64,000 nt of DNA, taken from contig OX030955.1 of assembly GCA_943735955.1 (NCBI GenBank), positions 6,286,269 to 6,350,268 of the forward strand, given 5' to 3'. Each line of letters begins with the position of its first letter. Positions within the stretch are counted from its first letter, which is position 1. Source of the stretch: Piscicola geometra (taxonomy: Eukaryota; Annelida; Clitellata; Hirudinida; Piscicolidae). Position numbers and translations under genes: made by a program. A model generated the notes under the pieces. The model had not been told where the DNA came from, searched no databases, and saw nothing but the letters and a program-made list of their open reading frames with translations. Shown piece after piece: positions 63,486 through 64,000 of this stretch.

Positions 63486-64000
63486 CTTCCTGAATTTTTT
63501 CTGTGTGAGAATTTAAAAATGTTGGTTTGATAATTTGTAAGAATAGAACAGTTTTCTAAAACTTTTCATGTTTTCCATGGTGTAAAAAAATCTCAAGATA
63601 AAAAATAAAAAAATGTATTTGGAATGAGAAAATTCACGAACTTATCTCAAAATCAAATTAGAGTAGATGGGAACCTTTATCAAACGCTGTCACTCTTAAT
63701 TTAGTTCTGCTTGTTTTCAGTTTGTAATTCGCTTTTTGAAATTGTTGCATGCAATTTTGAGACTTACATCAAACAATTTGCGACTTTTATATCAAATTAT
63801 ATTAGCCTTCAAAAACTTTTCACTCTATTCTAAGTTTAAACTTTGAACTGCCCAAGGGCATTCAGAACTCTCTCAATGATTAGAATGGAGTTTTTAAAGC
63901 TATGTGACTAATGCATTTTGCCTTGGGAGACATTTTCTATGCTAATTTCAGTATGAAATCTTTTAAATGTCTTATCTTTTTATTCAAGTAATATTTAGAA

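Overview
This is a eukaryotic, almost certainly invertebrate animal, nuclear window. The evidence is intron-rich genes with consensus GT-AG splice sites, a very AT-rich background around GC-richer exons, one nuclear tRNA gene, tRNA-derived SINEs, a LINE fragment, cut-and-paste transposon remnants and extremely abundant microsatellites. The gene families (ZSWIM2, BET1, profilin, gamma-glutamyltransferase, sigma-class GST, a TRBP/PACT-type dsRNA-binding protein, a divergent nuclear receptor) fit a bilaterian. I lean to a lophotrochozoan such as an annelid or mollusc, but the species cannot be fixed from this sequence. Nothing suggests a prokaryote, plasmid or virus. Exon models were built by hand from splice sites and reading phase.

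Layout. 1-7246 (-): 5' part of a GRIP-golgin gene (GOLGA4/golgin-245 type), nine exons, the last a >3.3 kb coiled-coil exon running off the left edge. 8385-8703: hAT-type MITE with an 8-bp target duplication. 10195-11124 (+): complete profilin. 12902-13702 (-): complete BET1 SNARE. 13882-16876 (-): complete ZSWIM2 E3 ligase. 19267-26813 (+): gamma-glutamyltransferase with two tandem, equal-length alternative last exons. 27769-27852 (+): tRNA-Leu(CAG). 28701-30277 (-): sigma-class GST. 32248-32777 (-): small two-exon secreted protein. 33627-36796 (-): dsRNA-binding protein with three dsRBDs and a large Thr/Asn-rich exon; its first exon was not found. 37022-39382: a mobile-element cluster (perfect 45-bp hairpin, TTAA-flanked piggyBac-like element, LINE 3' end, SINE sharing the LINE tail). 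39468-42065 (+): 3' part of a coiled-coil gene with an in-frame stop. 42066-57385: gene-poor, microsatellite-rich desert. 57386-60684 (+): nuclear-receptor exons encoding a complete two-finger DNA-binding domain with an unusual P-box; its ligand-binding exons are not visible. 60685-64000: a second SINE copy and a long (CTA)n array.

The genes do not form a pathway. Golgin and BET1 both serve Golgi traffic, and GGT and GST both handle glutathione, but that may be chance linkage. The main recurrent theme is simple-sequence expansion: it fills whole introns, writes heptads into two coiled-coil genes, and supplies homopolymer tracts in the dsRNA-binding protein and ZSWIM2.
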